Program-made: the position numbers and the translations under genes | Source of the DNA: Achaetomiella virescens | Taxonomy: Eukaryota; Ascomycota; Sordariomycetes; Sordariales; Chaetomiaceae | Length of the DNA: 64,000 nucleotides | Direction of reading: 5' to 3' | NCBI GenBank assembly: GCA_031001845.1 | Contig: JARNGD010000065.1 | Span: forward strand, 122,732 to 186,731 | Part shown: positions 22,247-33,727 of the stretch, piece by piece | Layout: each line of letters starts with the position of its first letter | How positions within the stretch are numbered: the stretch's first letter is position 1 | The notes under the pieces: generated by a model | Databases searched by the model: none | The model's input: only the letters and a program-made list of their open reading frames with translations | What the model was told of the DNA's origin: nothing

Positions 22247-24612
22247 ATGGGCCTACATTCACTCCTTTGCGGGGCTGCCCTGTTCGGCGCCGGTCCACGC
22301 ACTGGCGTTTTCCAGGCCCCAGGCCAACCGACGGCATCGACGACTTTCGCGCTGCTCCTCAGAACTATGGACAGGTCTATGGCTCTTCCCCAAAACCGAC
22401 AGCAGCACCAGATGCACATGCTGCGCTGAAGCGACAGAGCAGCTTCGGCTCAACCTACCTCCTCGCCCCCGATGCCACTTGCGGCTATCTGAACGGCGTT
22501 TCAAGTGTGTAATCACTCATGCCGTCGTTCGGGGGCTGCTGCTGACCTCGCCAGAATCGGCCCTTACCTGCGAGGATGATATGCAATGCGCTTTCATCCC
22601 GCAGACGGGCAAGGTGGACGGCGCCGTGGGCTGCTGCAAGGGCACCACCTGCGCCTTCAGGGTATCCTGCATCGACAGGTCCGACATGGACAATTGCGAC
22701 AAGGACTGCCGGGCCAACCCAGCCATCGTGAAATGGTAGGCGCCTTAACCCTTCAATGACAGCATGAGCCGTCGCTGACCTTGACAGTTCCGCGCTCACT
22801 GCCCGGTACTGCAACACCGTTGCTTACCAGGGAGGGATGATGGACTACTTCTGCAGCACGAAGCAGGTCACCACCAGCATCTTCAAGGCCCAGACGACCT
22901 TCAGCGGCCAGAAGAGCAGGACTCTGTCGTTGGTCGGGGCCGAGACCACCTCCACTTCCACTAAGGCCTCCAGCACCTCCAAGTCGAGCACGACATCTTC
23001 CTCCTCATCCGAGACAACCTCCAAGACATCGTCAAGTTCGTCCGAGACCTCTTCCAACACCGAGGCCCCGACGAGCACAGAGTCCCCGACCGACACTGCA
23101 GTGGCCGGTTCAGCCACTTCTACCACGCCCCCAGTGGCCGAGCCCGCTCCCGGCACACCGGTAGGCGCCATCGTGGGAGGCGTCATCGGCGGTGTCGCCC
23201 TCATCGCCCTGATCGTTCTCGGTACCGTGTTTCTGCGCCAGCGCAAGAAGAGGGACGAGGCAGCCGCCGAGATGCCGCCCGCCTTCCCAATGTCAGAGCC
23301 TAAGAACCCTGCCAGCACTCAGCCGTCGCCTCCCCCTGCTCCTGCTCCCTTCGCGCAAGGAACTGCATCCTCCGGCGCGTCCAGCTACGGGCCTTCTTCG
23401 CAAGACCATTCCTCCTCCGCCTCCACAACCCCGGCAAACATGTACGCTGTCCCCGCCGGCGCAGTAGCAGGAGCAGCAGGAGCAGCAGGAGCCGCAGCTG
23501 GCGCGGCCATGTACAAACAGCACAACTCGCAAGGTTCCAACAGGAGTGGCCATTATAACAACGGCTACACCGATCCTAGTCCCATGTCAACCCCCAGCAA
23601 CTCCCCGGGCCCACAATACACTCCGCAGTACCCTCAACAACCACAGCGCCCTTACGGTCCTCCACAGCCTCAAGGACGTGGCGGTCCGCCGCCTCATGGT
23701 TATGGATACTCCCACCAGCCCCGCCCCCACAGCCTTGTCCGCCACCGTCCTACTACCAGCAGCAACAGTACCACAACCAGTCCCCGCGTCAATTCCAAGA
23801 TCCCTACCACGAGGGCGACGGATCCTGGGCCGCCCGCGATGTACCGGACCGCCGTGACAACACCACCCCAGTCTCAACATACAACGGCCAGACACCCGTC
23901 GCCCCGGCGTCGGCATTGGGTCCCATGCCGGGGGAGCACGGCTCTTCGGCAATGGGTAGTGGAAATGGAGGCGGCGGGGTGGAAGCGGGGTGCCGCTCAT
24001 CCTGCAACCTGGCATGGGCTACAGGCCGTACCGACCTGGGTCTACGGCGCCGGGTTCCCAACAGACCGGATCGGGGTCGGTGTCTTCGGATACCGGGGTT
24101 GTGACAGGGGTGGCGGCGGCTGTGCCAGTGAGGCAGCTCACTTTGACGAGGCGGAAAGAAGGAGCGGGATCCGGGCCTGGATCTGGGTCACCGAGGGGGT
24201 CGCCTCCTCCCCAGCAGGGCAGCCACCGCAGAGGAAGCCAGTGCCGGGTCAAGGTCCGCCGCAGCAACAGCCACCTCAGGGGCAAAGTCAAGGTCACTCT
24301 CCACAACAGCAGCAGCAGCAGCAGCAACCACTGCAAACCCAAGTGCCGCCCCAGCAGGCACAGAACCAGACGCCGCAGCAGCAACAAGCGCAGAGCCAAC
24401 CCCAGCCTCAGGCTGCACCCGAGCCTCAATCCCAGCAGCAGCCTCAGCCTCAGCCTCAGCCTCAGCAGCAGCAGGAGCAGGCACTAGTTCAGGCCCAGCC
24501 ACAGCAATTCCAACAAGTACCAGCTCCAGCAGCAGCGCCACCGGCGGGAGCAACCTCAGCAGCTGCCGCCTCGCAGCCTGCAGCAAGCCAACCGCCCGTT
24601 GAGTTGCCTTGA
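22247..24612 (+). CDS. single-pass membrane sensor-like protein (MID2/WSC-like layout) with Gln/Pro-rich tail
   Basis: Starts at 22247 with a hydrophobic leader (MGLHSLLCGAALFGAG). After a frame shift near 22320 comes the ectodomain, with LLAPDATCGYLNGVS. A short intron (donor about 22509, acceptor about 22551) joins it to SALTCEDDMQCAFIP. A second intron has its donor after 22735 and the next exon starts at 22788, restoring a Cys codon. The ectodomain is Cys-rich (CCKGTTC, NCDKDC, YCNT, FCST) and is followed by a long Ser/Thr-rich stretch, probably O-mannosylated. One transmembrane helix (VGAIVGGVIGGVALIALIVL) ends in RQRKKR. The cytoplasmic side is Pro/Ser-rich and ends in a Gln/Pro repeat region (about 24250-24560), reached through further shifts around 23720 and 24150-24240. 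The layout resembles fungal cell-wall or stress sensors, but I did not recognise a specific orthologue. Confidence 0.65.
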
Positions 24613-25193
24613 CGGTAATATTTGAGGGAACATGAGGGGGTTTACGATTCAATTCGCATGGACATGTTATACCCAGCACCTACTCGCATTGAGCCTTTTA
24701 GAATTCTTAGGAAGAGGAGCGGATTCAGTTCTTACGATAGCATGGAGTTGTATGACGGTGGGTTTGGAGAATCCTTGTTACGGGGTTTCTGGATATTCTT
24801 TTTTGGATATCACAGCATCCAGTCCAGACATGCATGGACGCAGATGCCGGACTTTATTGCTTCTTGTACATGCTTGGACCACATATTACCTTCAAATCAG
24901 GCCGCTAGCTGAGCCGGCCTCGAAATTCTTTACAAGTGCGGCCCAGCAGATCAGTTATGAGGGAAAGCGTGTGCAGTCTCAAACCGTTTTATCTTGAGCG
25001 CCATGCTACCGAGGCTATGCCAAAACACACCAAAACATACCGGACATGACACACTGCTACCGCCCAAACGCCATCTCCATCTCTCGATGGACTCTAATAT
25101 ACTCCCTCCTCAGGCCCAAACTCCTTCCCCTTCCCTTTCAAACACGCGGCCCCCCACCAACCGCTTCATACCCCAACATCCACCCTTCGCCAC
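24613..25193. other. convergent intergenic region
   Basis: About 580 bases between the 3' ends of the sensor-like gene and the Pol III subunit gene. No recognisable gene or repeat is seen. Confidence 0.5.
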
Positions 25194-28100
25194 TACCTCG
25201 GATGCGGAAACTTATCCTCCAACTGCATCCTCACGCCCACATTCATACTGATCAGCTCCTGCACCAACAGCTTCGCCCATACGGCATGGTCATCTGCGTG
25301 ACCTGGCTGGTACTCCCACACGTCTGGCAGAAGCCCTTGTACCCCAGCAGCCACACCGCTCACAGATATCCACTTGCGTGCCGTCGGAACTGATCATCAG
25401 CCGCTCGAGCAGCAGCTGGCTCGCGCCGTACGCAATCAGACAGTCTCTCTCCATCTCTCCCAGTCTCAGACCGCCGTCGCGGGAGCGGCCCTCGGTCGGC
25501 TGGCGAGTCAAGATGGCGCGCGGCCCGCGTGAGCGCGAGTGCATCTTGTCCTGCACCATGTGCTTGAGGCGCTGGTAGTAGATGGGGCCGTTGAAGAGGT
25601 AGGCCTCGTGGGGCTCGCCCGTGATGCCCGAGGTGAAGTAGTCCTTGCCTTCCCAGGAGAAGCCGTGGTCGATGAGAACCTTGCCCATTTCCTCGACGGG
25701 GTGCGAGCGGAAGGCGTCGCCAAAGCCGTAGTCGCGGCGGCCGGCGACGACCGAGGCTTTGCCAGTGAGGCACTCGAAGAGCTTGCCGACGGTCATGCGA
25801 GACGGGAAGCCGTGAGGGTTCATGATGATGTCCGGGACGAGGCCCGAGTCGGAGAAGGGCATGTCCTCTTGGTCGACGATGATACCCACGACGCCTTTTT
25901 GGCCGTGGCGCGAGGAGAACTTGTCGCCGAGCTCGGGGCGGCGGGTCTGCCGGGTTTGGACTTTGATGATGGCGGTGTTTTTTTCCGTGTTGGAGACCAT
26001 GACCTTGTCAATGTAGGCCGGGTCCGGGATGCGGTAGTTGATGGCGGCGGGGCGGAAGTCGTCCGAGCCGCGGTCGCTGCCGATGCCGGTGGAGGTCTGG
26101 TCGATCGGGGTCTCTTTCATGATCATGGTCTCGCCCGAGTGCACGCGGTAGCCGACGACGGCGAGGCCGTCTTTGTCGAGGCAGGCGTGCTTGGCGATGG
26201 TGCGCCCGTCTTCGTCCTTCTGGATGCCGCCGAGCCTGTCCTTGCGTCCGTTCGGGTACTGCTGCAGCTCGGCCGTGTACTTGCGGAAGACCTGGCAGCG
26301 CCCGAAGCCGCGGTCGCACGACGCCTTGTTCAGCACGAGCGCGTCTTCGATATCGTAGCCCGAGTACGACATGACGACGACCGTGGCGTTCTGCCCGGCA
26401 GGCAGCTTGTCGTAGTGGATGAGCTGGATCGTCTTGGTGATAACCATGGGCCGTTGCGGGTAGACGAGGGTGTAGAGGAGGGTGTCGATGCGGTTGAACT
26501 GGTTGTATGCAATAGCGCCAATGGCTTGTTTACCCATAGCGCACTGGTAGGTGTTGCGGGGTGACTGATTGTGGTGAGGGAAGGGGATGAGACCGGCAAC
26601 GGCGCCGAGGATGGTGAAGGGCTCGATCTCCATGTGGGTCGTCGACTGGTTGATGTCGTCCTCTCTAATGGCGATCAACGCGTCGTTCTCCTCGTTGACG
26701 TCGAGATACTCTATTACGCCGCACTTCAGGAAGTCGTCGAATGTGGCCTTCCCAAGCTGGAGAAGCCTGAGGTGTTCCACCTTGAGCTTTGACTTTCCGT
26801 CTTTGACGATGATGTAAGGCCGGCAGATACGCCCTTCGTCCGTCGCGATGTGCACCGCCGAGAAGTGCTCATTGATGTGAATCCCGACAAACGGCGATAT
26901 ATGGCCGCGGCGACGCATAGTCTTGAACCGCGCCGCAAACTGCTTCGGATGCCGGGTCAGGGCAAAGGGTGTGCCATTCAGGTGGATGATGTATGAGCCG
27001 GGCTTGTGCATCTCGGTTCCGGTGAACATCCGAATCGGCTCGACGCCGGGGACGAGACTGAAGATCCAGTTCTTTACGGGCTCCTCCTCGGCGTTTGTGG
27101 TGATGTGGGTCATGAGAGCCAAGTTCTTGACCAGACCGCAGGCTTCACCTTCTGGAGTATCTGACGGGCAGAGCATACCCCATTGTGACGGCTGCAGCGC
27201 TCTGGGGCCGGACACCTTCCTCGTCTTCTCAAACTGACTGCTGATACGGGTCATCATGCCGAGCGCCGCAATGTAACTGAGTCGACTGAGAACGTGCGTG
27301 ACACCCGCTCGGTTCATGTTGAAACGCTTGACGCTCCAGTTCCCGCTCTGGATGGCGCGATTCAACCCTTGTGTGATATACTGGCCCTGACTGCTGATGG
27401 GACCCACGGGATCGTAGGCAGACGTCCGATTCGGCTTTTTAAAAAAGTACTCCATGTTGCCCTTCAAGCTCGCGACGAACATCTTGAACAGATCTTCGAA
27501 GAGCAGCGACAGCAGCTGCCCGGCCAACTCCAGCCTCTTGTTGCCCACGAAATCGCGGTCGTCGACCAGCTTAGGGTTGTGCGCGGCCATCAGGACACGG
27601 CGGACCATCATGGCAATGTAGATGGCTTTCGGATAGAAGTCGAGATCTTCGATCGTGACATGAGCAATAATGAGGTTCGCCAGCGCATCCAACCCCTCCT
27701 CGACCGGGCTGCGGCGGGGCGCCGCCATCGAACGCCCCTTCTTCGGCCCTCCCATCTTGACTCTGGCACCAACAACTCCAGGGCCTGCTGCTGCGTGTAC
27801 ACACCCGCCTTGGTCGCCTCGTCAAAGTTGATGAGGAAGTCGTCCTGGTACCGCGCATCGCCGCCTGCCACCAGCTCCATGATCTCGTAGTCGGACATGC
27901 CGCCGAGGGCCTTGAGGACGATGACGATGGGAATCGGCTCGACGAGGACGTTGTGGTTCAGGACAATCCGGTCCTTCTTGAGAATGACATAGGTCTTGGA
28001 CTTGCGCTCGTGGGTGGAACTGGTGACGGACGCAGACACGCCTCCCGTCTTCTCGTCGGCCTCGACGATGACACGGTTCTTGCTGAGCTGCTCCTGGATG

Positions 28101-28744
28101 AGGATGACCTTCTCAGTGCCGTTGATGATGAAGTAACCGCCGGGGTCGAGCGGACACTCGTTCATGATCTCCATCTGGGCGTTGTTTGCGCCACTGAGGC
28201 AGCACTTTGCGCTCTTGAGCATGACGGGGATGCGGCACAGCGGGATGTCTTTGCGGACGATCTTTTTGCGGTCGCGCGAATACGTGATGTCGACGACGAC
28301 CGGGGCAGCGTAGGTCATGTCGCGGAGGCGGCACTCCATCGGGGTAACCTCGTCGCGGGCCTTGAAGTCGGAGTAGTCATTGCGGGTCGGGGTGCCGACG
28401 CGGATGTCGGTGAACTCGAGCCAGAAGTCCTTTTCCTGGTCGCTGCGGATGGACCGGTTGGCGCGGACGATGTCCTTGATTTCCTGTTCGACGAAGAAGT
28501 TGTACGAGTCGATGTGCTGCTTGACGAGACCTGCGATGTCAACGGCGACCTGCGGTTAGCGACGCGCGCTCCGCGGGACTGCGCAGCGGCAGGGCATGCT
28601 CTAGACTCTTGACTCACCCTTGACCTTGAGGAAGGCCGGCAGCAGCTGGTACTTGTCCTCCTTTGTCGAGATGGGATCGGTCAGCTTTTTGCCGTTGTAG
28701 AAGGGCTCCAGCAGGGCCTCAAAGCCGTCGTCGATCGCACCCAT
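25194..28744 (-). CDS. RPC2: DNA-directed RNA polymerase III subunit 2 (RPC2/RET1)
   Basis: Second-largest catalytic subunit of nuclear RNA polymerase III, which makes tRNA and 5S rRNA. Exon 1 (28744-28618) starts MGAIDDGFEALLEPFYNGKK. An 87-nt intron (28617-28531) is followed by GLVKQHIDSYNFFVEQEIKD and TPMECRLRDMTYAAPVVV. Conserved blocks include NGTEKVILIQEQLSKNRVIV, CPSDTPEGEACGLVKNLALM, SYSGYDIEDALVLNKAS, RRPELGDKFSSRHGQKGVVG and the C-terminal zinc site CERCG...C-x2-C. KSAKCCLSG supports Pol III over Pol II. Total length would be about 1155 residues, normal for the family. Three one-base breaks are needed: near 27768 (ALELL to VKMGGPKKGRS), near 25348 (inside the zinc site) and near 25276, after which ELISMNVGVRMQLEDKF ends at 25194. 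Because the gene is essential, these look like sequence errors. Confidence 0.93.
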
Positions 28745-29135
28745 CTTGCCTGGCCTGCCGTGCTGTCGAAGGGTGCGACAAGGGTGCAGCGGATGCGATC
28801 CAAACAATTCTTTTTTTGCCCCGCGCCGCGGCTGGCTGTTCCTTATCGCGATAAGATCGATAAGGTTGGGGACGATGGTGCCAAGAGAATTCGAGGGACC
28901 GACCTGGGCAGCCAAGGCTGAGCAGCCTTCCTGGCGCTGTGAGCATCGAAATAACTTACAGCTCGGGAAACAGCGAGGAGGCTCCAGCTATACCGCGTAA
29001 TCATGTATGAAACGCTTCATCTCTTCCGGGTATAGCATCTGCAGCAGGCGGTAACAACTATCAATGGGTTGTTCATTGCGCACTGTCGATTCACCCAGGC
29101 CTCCGTCGTCAAATACCTCCGCGATCGTCCTGACC
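28745..29135. promoter_or_regulatory. divergent promoter region, Pol III subunit / APH-like kinase
   Basis: About 390 bases separate the two divergent start codons. It should hold both promoters. A GATAAG-type element occurs at about 28849-28864 (gataagatcgataagg). No gene was recognised. Confidence 0.4.
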
Positions 29136-29922
29136 ATGGAGGTGAAACGATCGCAACTCTTGCAGAGTGAATACCGACTGCGGATCGTAAACCAAATCAG
29201 ATATCTCATATTAATACAGTCCGGCATCCTGGATAGAGATGCGCTCTCGTTCCCCCTTGGTGTCCTGCCAGCCCTTCCCTACGAGGCGGAGTGGACCGTG
29301 GCGGCACATCTCACGAGACGCAACGGTCGGCATGCTGAAAACCTCCCTTCTCAAACCGAATCCTCGCTGGTGTCCAGTGCCGGTGGCGCAGTACTGCGCT
29401 CGACTGCCCGGAACTGGAGAAGACCAAACTGCTCACGGCAATGGCCTTTGAAGTTACTGTCCCACCCCAGGTTCTTCCTCTTGGCCGGACGACCCCGGCT
29501 ACCGCGGTCGCCAAAATAGCCCGCTTCGAATGGGAGGTGCCGCGCATCGAGCAAGAAACAAAGGCATATCAGCTGCGAGAGGGTTCCCGACTAGCGCCAC
29601 GTTTCCTCTCCCATGTCCACGAGAACCGACGTGTAATCGGGTTCCTTCTGGGAAAGCTAGAGGGACGCGCTGCTTCCGTGCAGGACCTGAGCGCCTGCCA
29701 GGCTGTCGTAGAGAAGCTCCATGGCTTGCGACTTCTCTATGGGGATGTGAACCATACAACTTTCTGGTCACGGAGGAAGGTTTCAAAGCTGATTGACTTT
29801 GAACGGTTTCAGCAGAACGCAAGCTCAGAGTTCTCGAGGAAGGAACTGGGGCATCTGCGCGTAAAATTAGTTGATGAGTCTGGACCTGGCGGGGGTTTAT
29901 GTTCCGAGACAGCTGCACCTGA
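29136..29922 (+). CDS. APH/choline-kinase-like phosphotransferase of the fungal-expanded family
   Basis: From ATG 29136 the reading is VNQIRYLILIQSG and LSFPLGVLPALPYEAEWTVA. It then continues in two other frames as HISRDATVGMLKTSL and CPELEKTKLLTAMAFEVTVP. The kinase-like core is KIARFEWEVPRIEQETKAYQ, then LAPRFLSHVHENRRVIGFLL and ACQAVVEKLHGL. The catalytic loop is GDVN (HGD-N type), the following segment is YNFLVTEEGFK, and KLIDFERFQ holds the DFE-like metal site. One missing base near 29752 and one extra near 29788 compensate each other around the catalytic loop. A third shift at about 29897 gives GGFMFRDSCT and a stop at 29922. The family is large and variable in filamentous fungi and often annotated only as a protein kinase-like fold. 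Substrate unknown. Confidence 0.65.
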
Positions 29923-31431
29923 TCCTGAATGCTCGGGGAACAGCGAGTCTTGTCGAGACTTGGCCGTTCTGAAAACCAAGTGCCACCCGGAGGTGGAGAC
30001 CTAGATTTCGTGTTGAGCATTGCGGCTCTCCAAGGGTATACTATGTGAGGCGTGTTTGGCAGTTCGTGTAGGAGCCCTTCGGGGCTTAAGGACCTGGACA
30101 TCAACTGTCTTCACTGAGGCAGGGATGGCAACACTCTAAGAGATGCCGGTCATATGGGTTTCTGATACGGGGAATGTCTTGCCAATAGGAGAGTTTATCC
30201 ACGATGGCACTTCACTTCCACGCGAGACCCCACGGAGGTGACTCTGTTTGCACATTAACAAGAAGCGCATTGCAAGCACCGGGCAACATCCTTCCATCCC
30301 TCCAAAATCAGAACTTTCCCCATCCCCGGCTTTGTGGACGTGGACAATTACCCCGCCTCAGTAACTAGCGTAGATGAAGTTGGTATATTCTATTCTGAGC
30401 CGACAACCCCTCACATCCCACGCACTCCAGTTCTGTCGGCACTAGTTGATCTCGCGGCTCACCATTGAGTCAGTCCTCCACAACCTCCATCATCGGGCGG
30501 CGCTAAGCTGTGCATAGTAGTATCGTACAGTACATACAAGAGGCGAGTTGAGGTGTTCGGCGGAGGAACCTCACTGAGGCGGGGTCACTATCGCAATGGA
30601 GGAGGGGGGAGGTGGATGAGACACTAGCCACCGAGTTGTCTTTCGTCGATTTTCTCCTTCTGTTCTTCTCCTTCTTTTTCTTCTTCTGCTGTTTTGTTCT
30701 TTTTTTTTTTTTTTTCACTTATTTTTCTTCTTCTCATAAACCACGCAGAAAGACATCTTCTGGCTATGGATGTCTCTCTTCTTCCAGCTTTTGAGTGAGA
30801 CAGTCTTCAGAGCGGCTGCAGCCCTGCAACTGGGCTCCCCTCACCGACTTTTAGACTTGCTGTGCACGCTGCAGGTTAATGTGGGGTTGGAATTGAGGCT
30901 GATGCTGAGGGAAACCCCCCTTGACAAGTCACAAACTGGATGGCAGCAGCTCTCCTCTCCCCTCTGGGCCAGACATTGCCACCCACAAACGAGTCCCAAG
31001 GGAGGATGATCTTCTTGACATTGGTTGACCATGACGAGTCAAGCTGTAGAAATTCTTGAATCGGCCACGAATCAGAACCATACATACCGAGATCGACACA
31101 AGTCGTAGTCTGTGATACCCCCATGCGTCTGTCTTCCCGGGGAGTGGTGGGACGGCAGTGTCTCGAGTTCAGAAACCGGAAGCGGGCATTGGTTGTGGTC
31201 CAATGCGCGCGAGCCAGAGCCTTGATTGGCCGCCGAGGTCGGCATTGTGGACAACGTGAATTCCATCGTGCACAAAGAGTGAATGTTGATGAGAAAGGGG
31301 TTGGGCATGTCGACAGGGATGGGAGCTCCACCAAGGGGACCCCTAGCCTCCGCGACTGCAACGTCCAAAGAGGGTTGCGGCCCGTTGGCGGCGGGGAAGC
31401 GAGGATGACGGGCAGCGAAGGGGCTGCAGAA

Positions 31432-32166
31432 TCAGGGGGTTGAAGAAAATCTTTCTTCAGCAAGAGACTCGTCGACCTTCGAGATGGCCTCTTGAACCCA
31501 AGCCCCTGAGATCTCCAACACCAAAGTCAAGGCTGCCTGCGAGTCGGGCCGCATCGACGCCGATCTGGATGCGCCCGCTGTCCTTGGTTCCGTATTTGGT
31601 AATTGGATTTCCGTCGCTTTGGTTTCGCTCTGTGAATGGCAAACCCCGGTGAAATGCAACCCCGACCTCTTTCGGCTTGCAATTTCACCTTGGCTGGAGC
31701 TTCGAGTCCCGGTTGAATCTTCATAACTCGGAAAGACAAATCCATGGATGCTCTCCCGCGGCGTGGCCAACTTGTCTGTCCTTATGAGCGTCGAGCTGAG
31801 TTGCCACTGACATGACCATGCTCTGAAGGATCAGAACATCATCCACGGTATAAAGGATGTCGTCCTGCAGACAAGTGAATCGGAGCGGGTCCACCCTTGT
31901 ACTAAGCGATCTTGGTTCTTGAGCCAATGCGAAGGCAGAAGATGCCCAAAAGACCGGATGAACTCTTCTCGGGCGGACTGGTCTGGCCTCCATTTGTCGC
32001 AGACAGAGCACAACCCCTTCCCAAGAAATCTGGTTCGGCCTTTTGAAGGCACAACTAGTGTGGAAGAATCCCTGGAGACAGGTACGCACGTACCGCGCAT
32101 CTTGTCGCCATCAGCGGCAACCATTGGAAGGCGCATCACAGGCCAGCACCCGACATGAACTCGCAT
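31432..32166 (-). pseudogene. possible eroded or frame-broken gene, function unknown
   Basis: Three overlapping minus-strand frames read like pieces of one protein. They are GKGLCSVCDKWRPDQSAREE (from 32166), then DDILYTVDDVLILQSMVMSV with ATQLDAHKDRQVGHA (about 31870-31750), then RPDSQAALTLVLEISGAWVQ to the stop at 31432. The composition is protein-like and the pieces are in order, but I do not recognise the family and no splice sites explain the frame changes. It may be a chance arrangement. Confidence 0.2.
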
Positions 32167-32890
32167 GCATGTGCATGGGCCGGGACAGAACCTGGGGAAG
32201 ACTGACCTGTCTTACACAGGAGACGTATTCGGCCTTTGCTGGTGGCTGTCCCAGTGAGTGACGAGGACGTGGTGGGGGGTCGTAGGAGGCTATAGGGGTC
32301 GGCGTCAGGGCTGTAGCGAGCCAGCCCTCCCCCCTGCCGTCTTGCCGTCCCTGTATCGTACACCGCTGTGTTTTCCCTGGTCACCTGCTGCTATTTCAAG
32401 GGACCGATGCCCTCTCAGAACCGGACACCTGGATGGCCACGATGTTGCTGTCATCTCGGGACGGTGGTAAAGCGAATTGGGGTTTCCTGTGGCTGAGGAG
32501 ACGGAACCGGCGTGCCAGTTGGCCCCCGACCCTCGACACAGCTGCATGGAGGGAGGGCGATCTGTTGGCGTGTCGGCCTGCAGGACATGTCGTACTTCGT
32601 ACACTGATCTGTGCGGGCGGCATGCCCCCTTCTTATACTCGAAAGAGGAGGACACGGATCGACTTTTGTGGCCGGGTAGGTGACAAAACGGGGTCGCTGA
32701 GCTTTGGGCAGCAAAAATGATGCAAGGAGCCGTCCCAGGCACCTCGAGAGTGTAAACCTTCTGCTGTCGGCTCTTCAAGCTATCCAGTAACACCAGGTCG
32801 TGGTCCTCCCGCGGCCTCCCTCATCTCTGGCTCATTTTACCACGAGCCGCTAAAGGCATCGACTCTCCCGTTTCGCACAGTGGCAGGTTC

Positions 32891-32921
<31 letters not shown>

Positions 32922-32926
32922 CGGCT
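32891..32926 (+). repeat. CAGGCT hexanucleotide tandem repeat
   Basis: Five perfect CAGGCT units (32891-32920) followed by a degenerate sixth (ccggct). It lies in a non-coding region. Confidence 0.9.
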
Positions 32927-33727
32927 CGGGGTTGTTTTCGAGACTTAACTGCACATTAGGTGTGATCCCAGGGTTTAGCGCGCAGCGGAGGAGCGAGAGC
33001 GACCCACAGCAGCCCAATCGAGAGGGTGGGGGGTTCTTTTAGCCACACGAGCTTGGGCCTCTGTCCCGCTGCCAAGGGGTCCGTCCCGCGCTGGGCTGTC
33101 TGTCCCAGGCCCCATAAACCGAACTTCCAACCCAAGGCGGCTCGTTTCCCCCATCCCACGCTCCTTTGTACGACTGCTCCGCGTCCCTTTTGCTGTTGCG
33201 CCTGGTCTCCAGGGCGCAGCGTGTGCCAACAGACTTTGTTTTCTCTAGGTCAGTCTGCCCCAGCGTGCTTTTTTGCAGCCGGCGCATTCCAGCTTTTTCG
33301 AGGTCGAGAGTCTGTCCGCGCGCGCCCCAAAGAAGAAGCCTGAAGCCAGCAGACGGGGGTGGGTGACGGGTATGACGGGACGACTGGGCACAGGTTGGCC
33401 GGCAGTTGAGGGCAATGGCGATAGCCAGCGAGCATAGAGGAGCGTGGTTGATGCGAGGACTGCTGGTTGAAAGCAGTCCTTGACCCTCATGGCTTGCTGT
33501 GTCCTGCGCCTGGTCTGCAGCCTGCCCTACTTCTGCCTCCGACATCAGATGGCGCCGGACGGACACGCACCCGCCCGATGCTCCGAGCTCTGCACTGCCA
33601 GGCTCGTCCCAGACAGCTGCTGACCCTGAGCCTCCCGCAGATTTATAGAGAAGAGATATCCCGCCCCAATTCGCCCCAGCCCCGTGTACGAAAATTGCTG
33701 TGTTAGTATTAGCAGAGGGCAGGCGAG

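Larger units (their letters stand above)
29923..33727. other. long intergenic stretch with one weak candidate gene
   Basis: About 3.8 kb. Apart from the weak minus-strand candidate at 31432-32166 listed separately, nothing is supported. It includes a pyrimidine-rich tract at 30645-30735 with a long T run, and a hexanucleotide repeat near 32891. Its right end is the PUF gene promoter. Confidence 0.4.

Noticed and set aside
25539..26564. 341-codon open frame on the plus strand
   Set aside because: It is the exact antisense of the RNA polymerase III subunit; its Val/Asp/Ala/Gly-rich composition is the typical shadow of a GC-rich gene.
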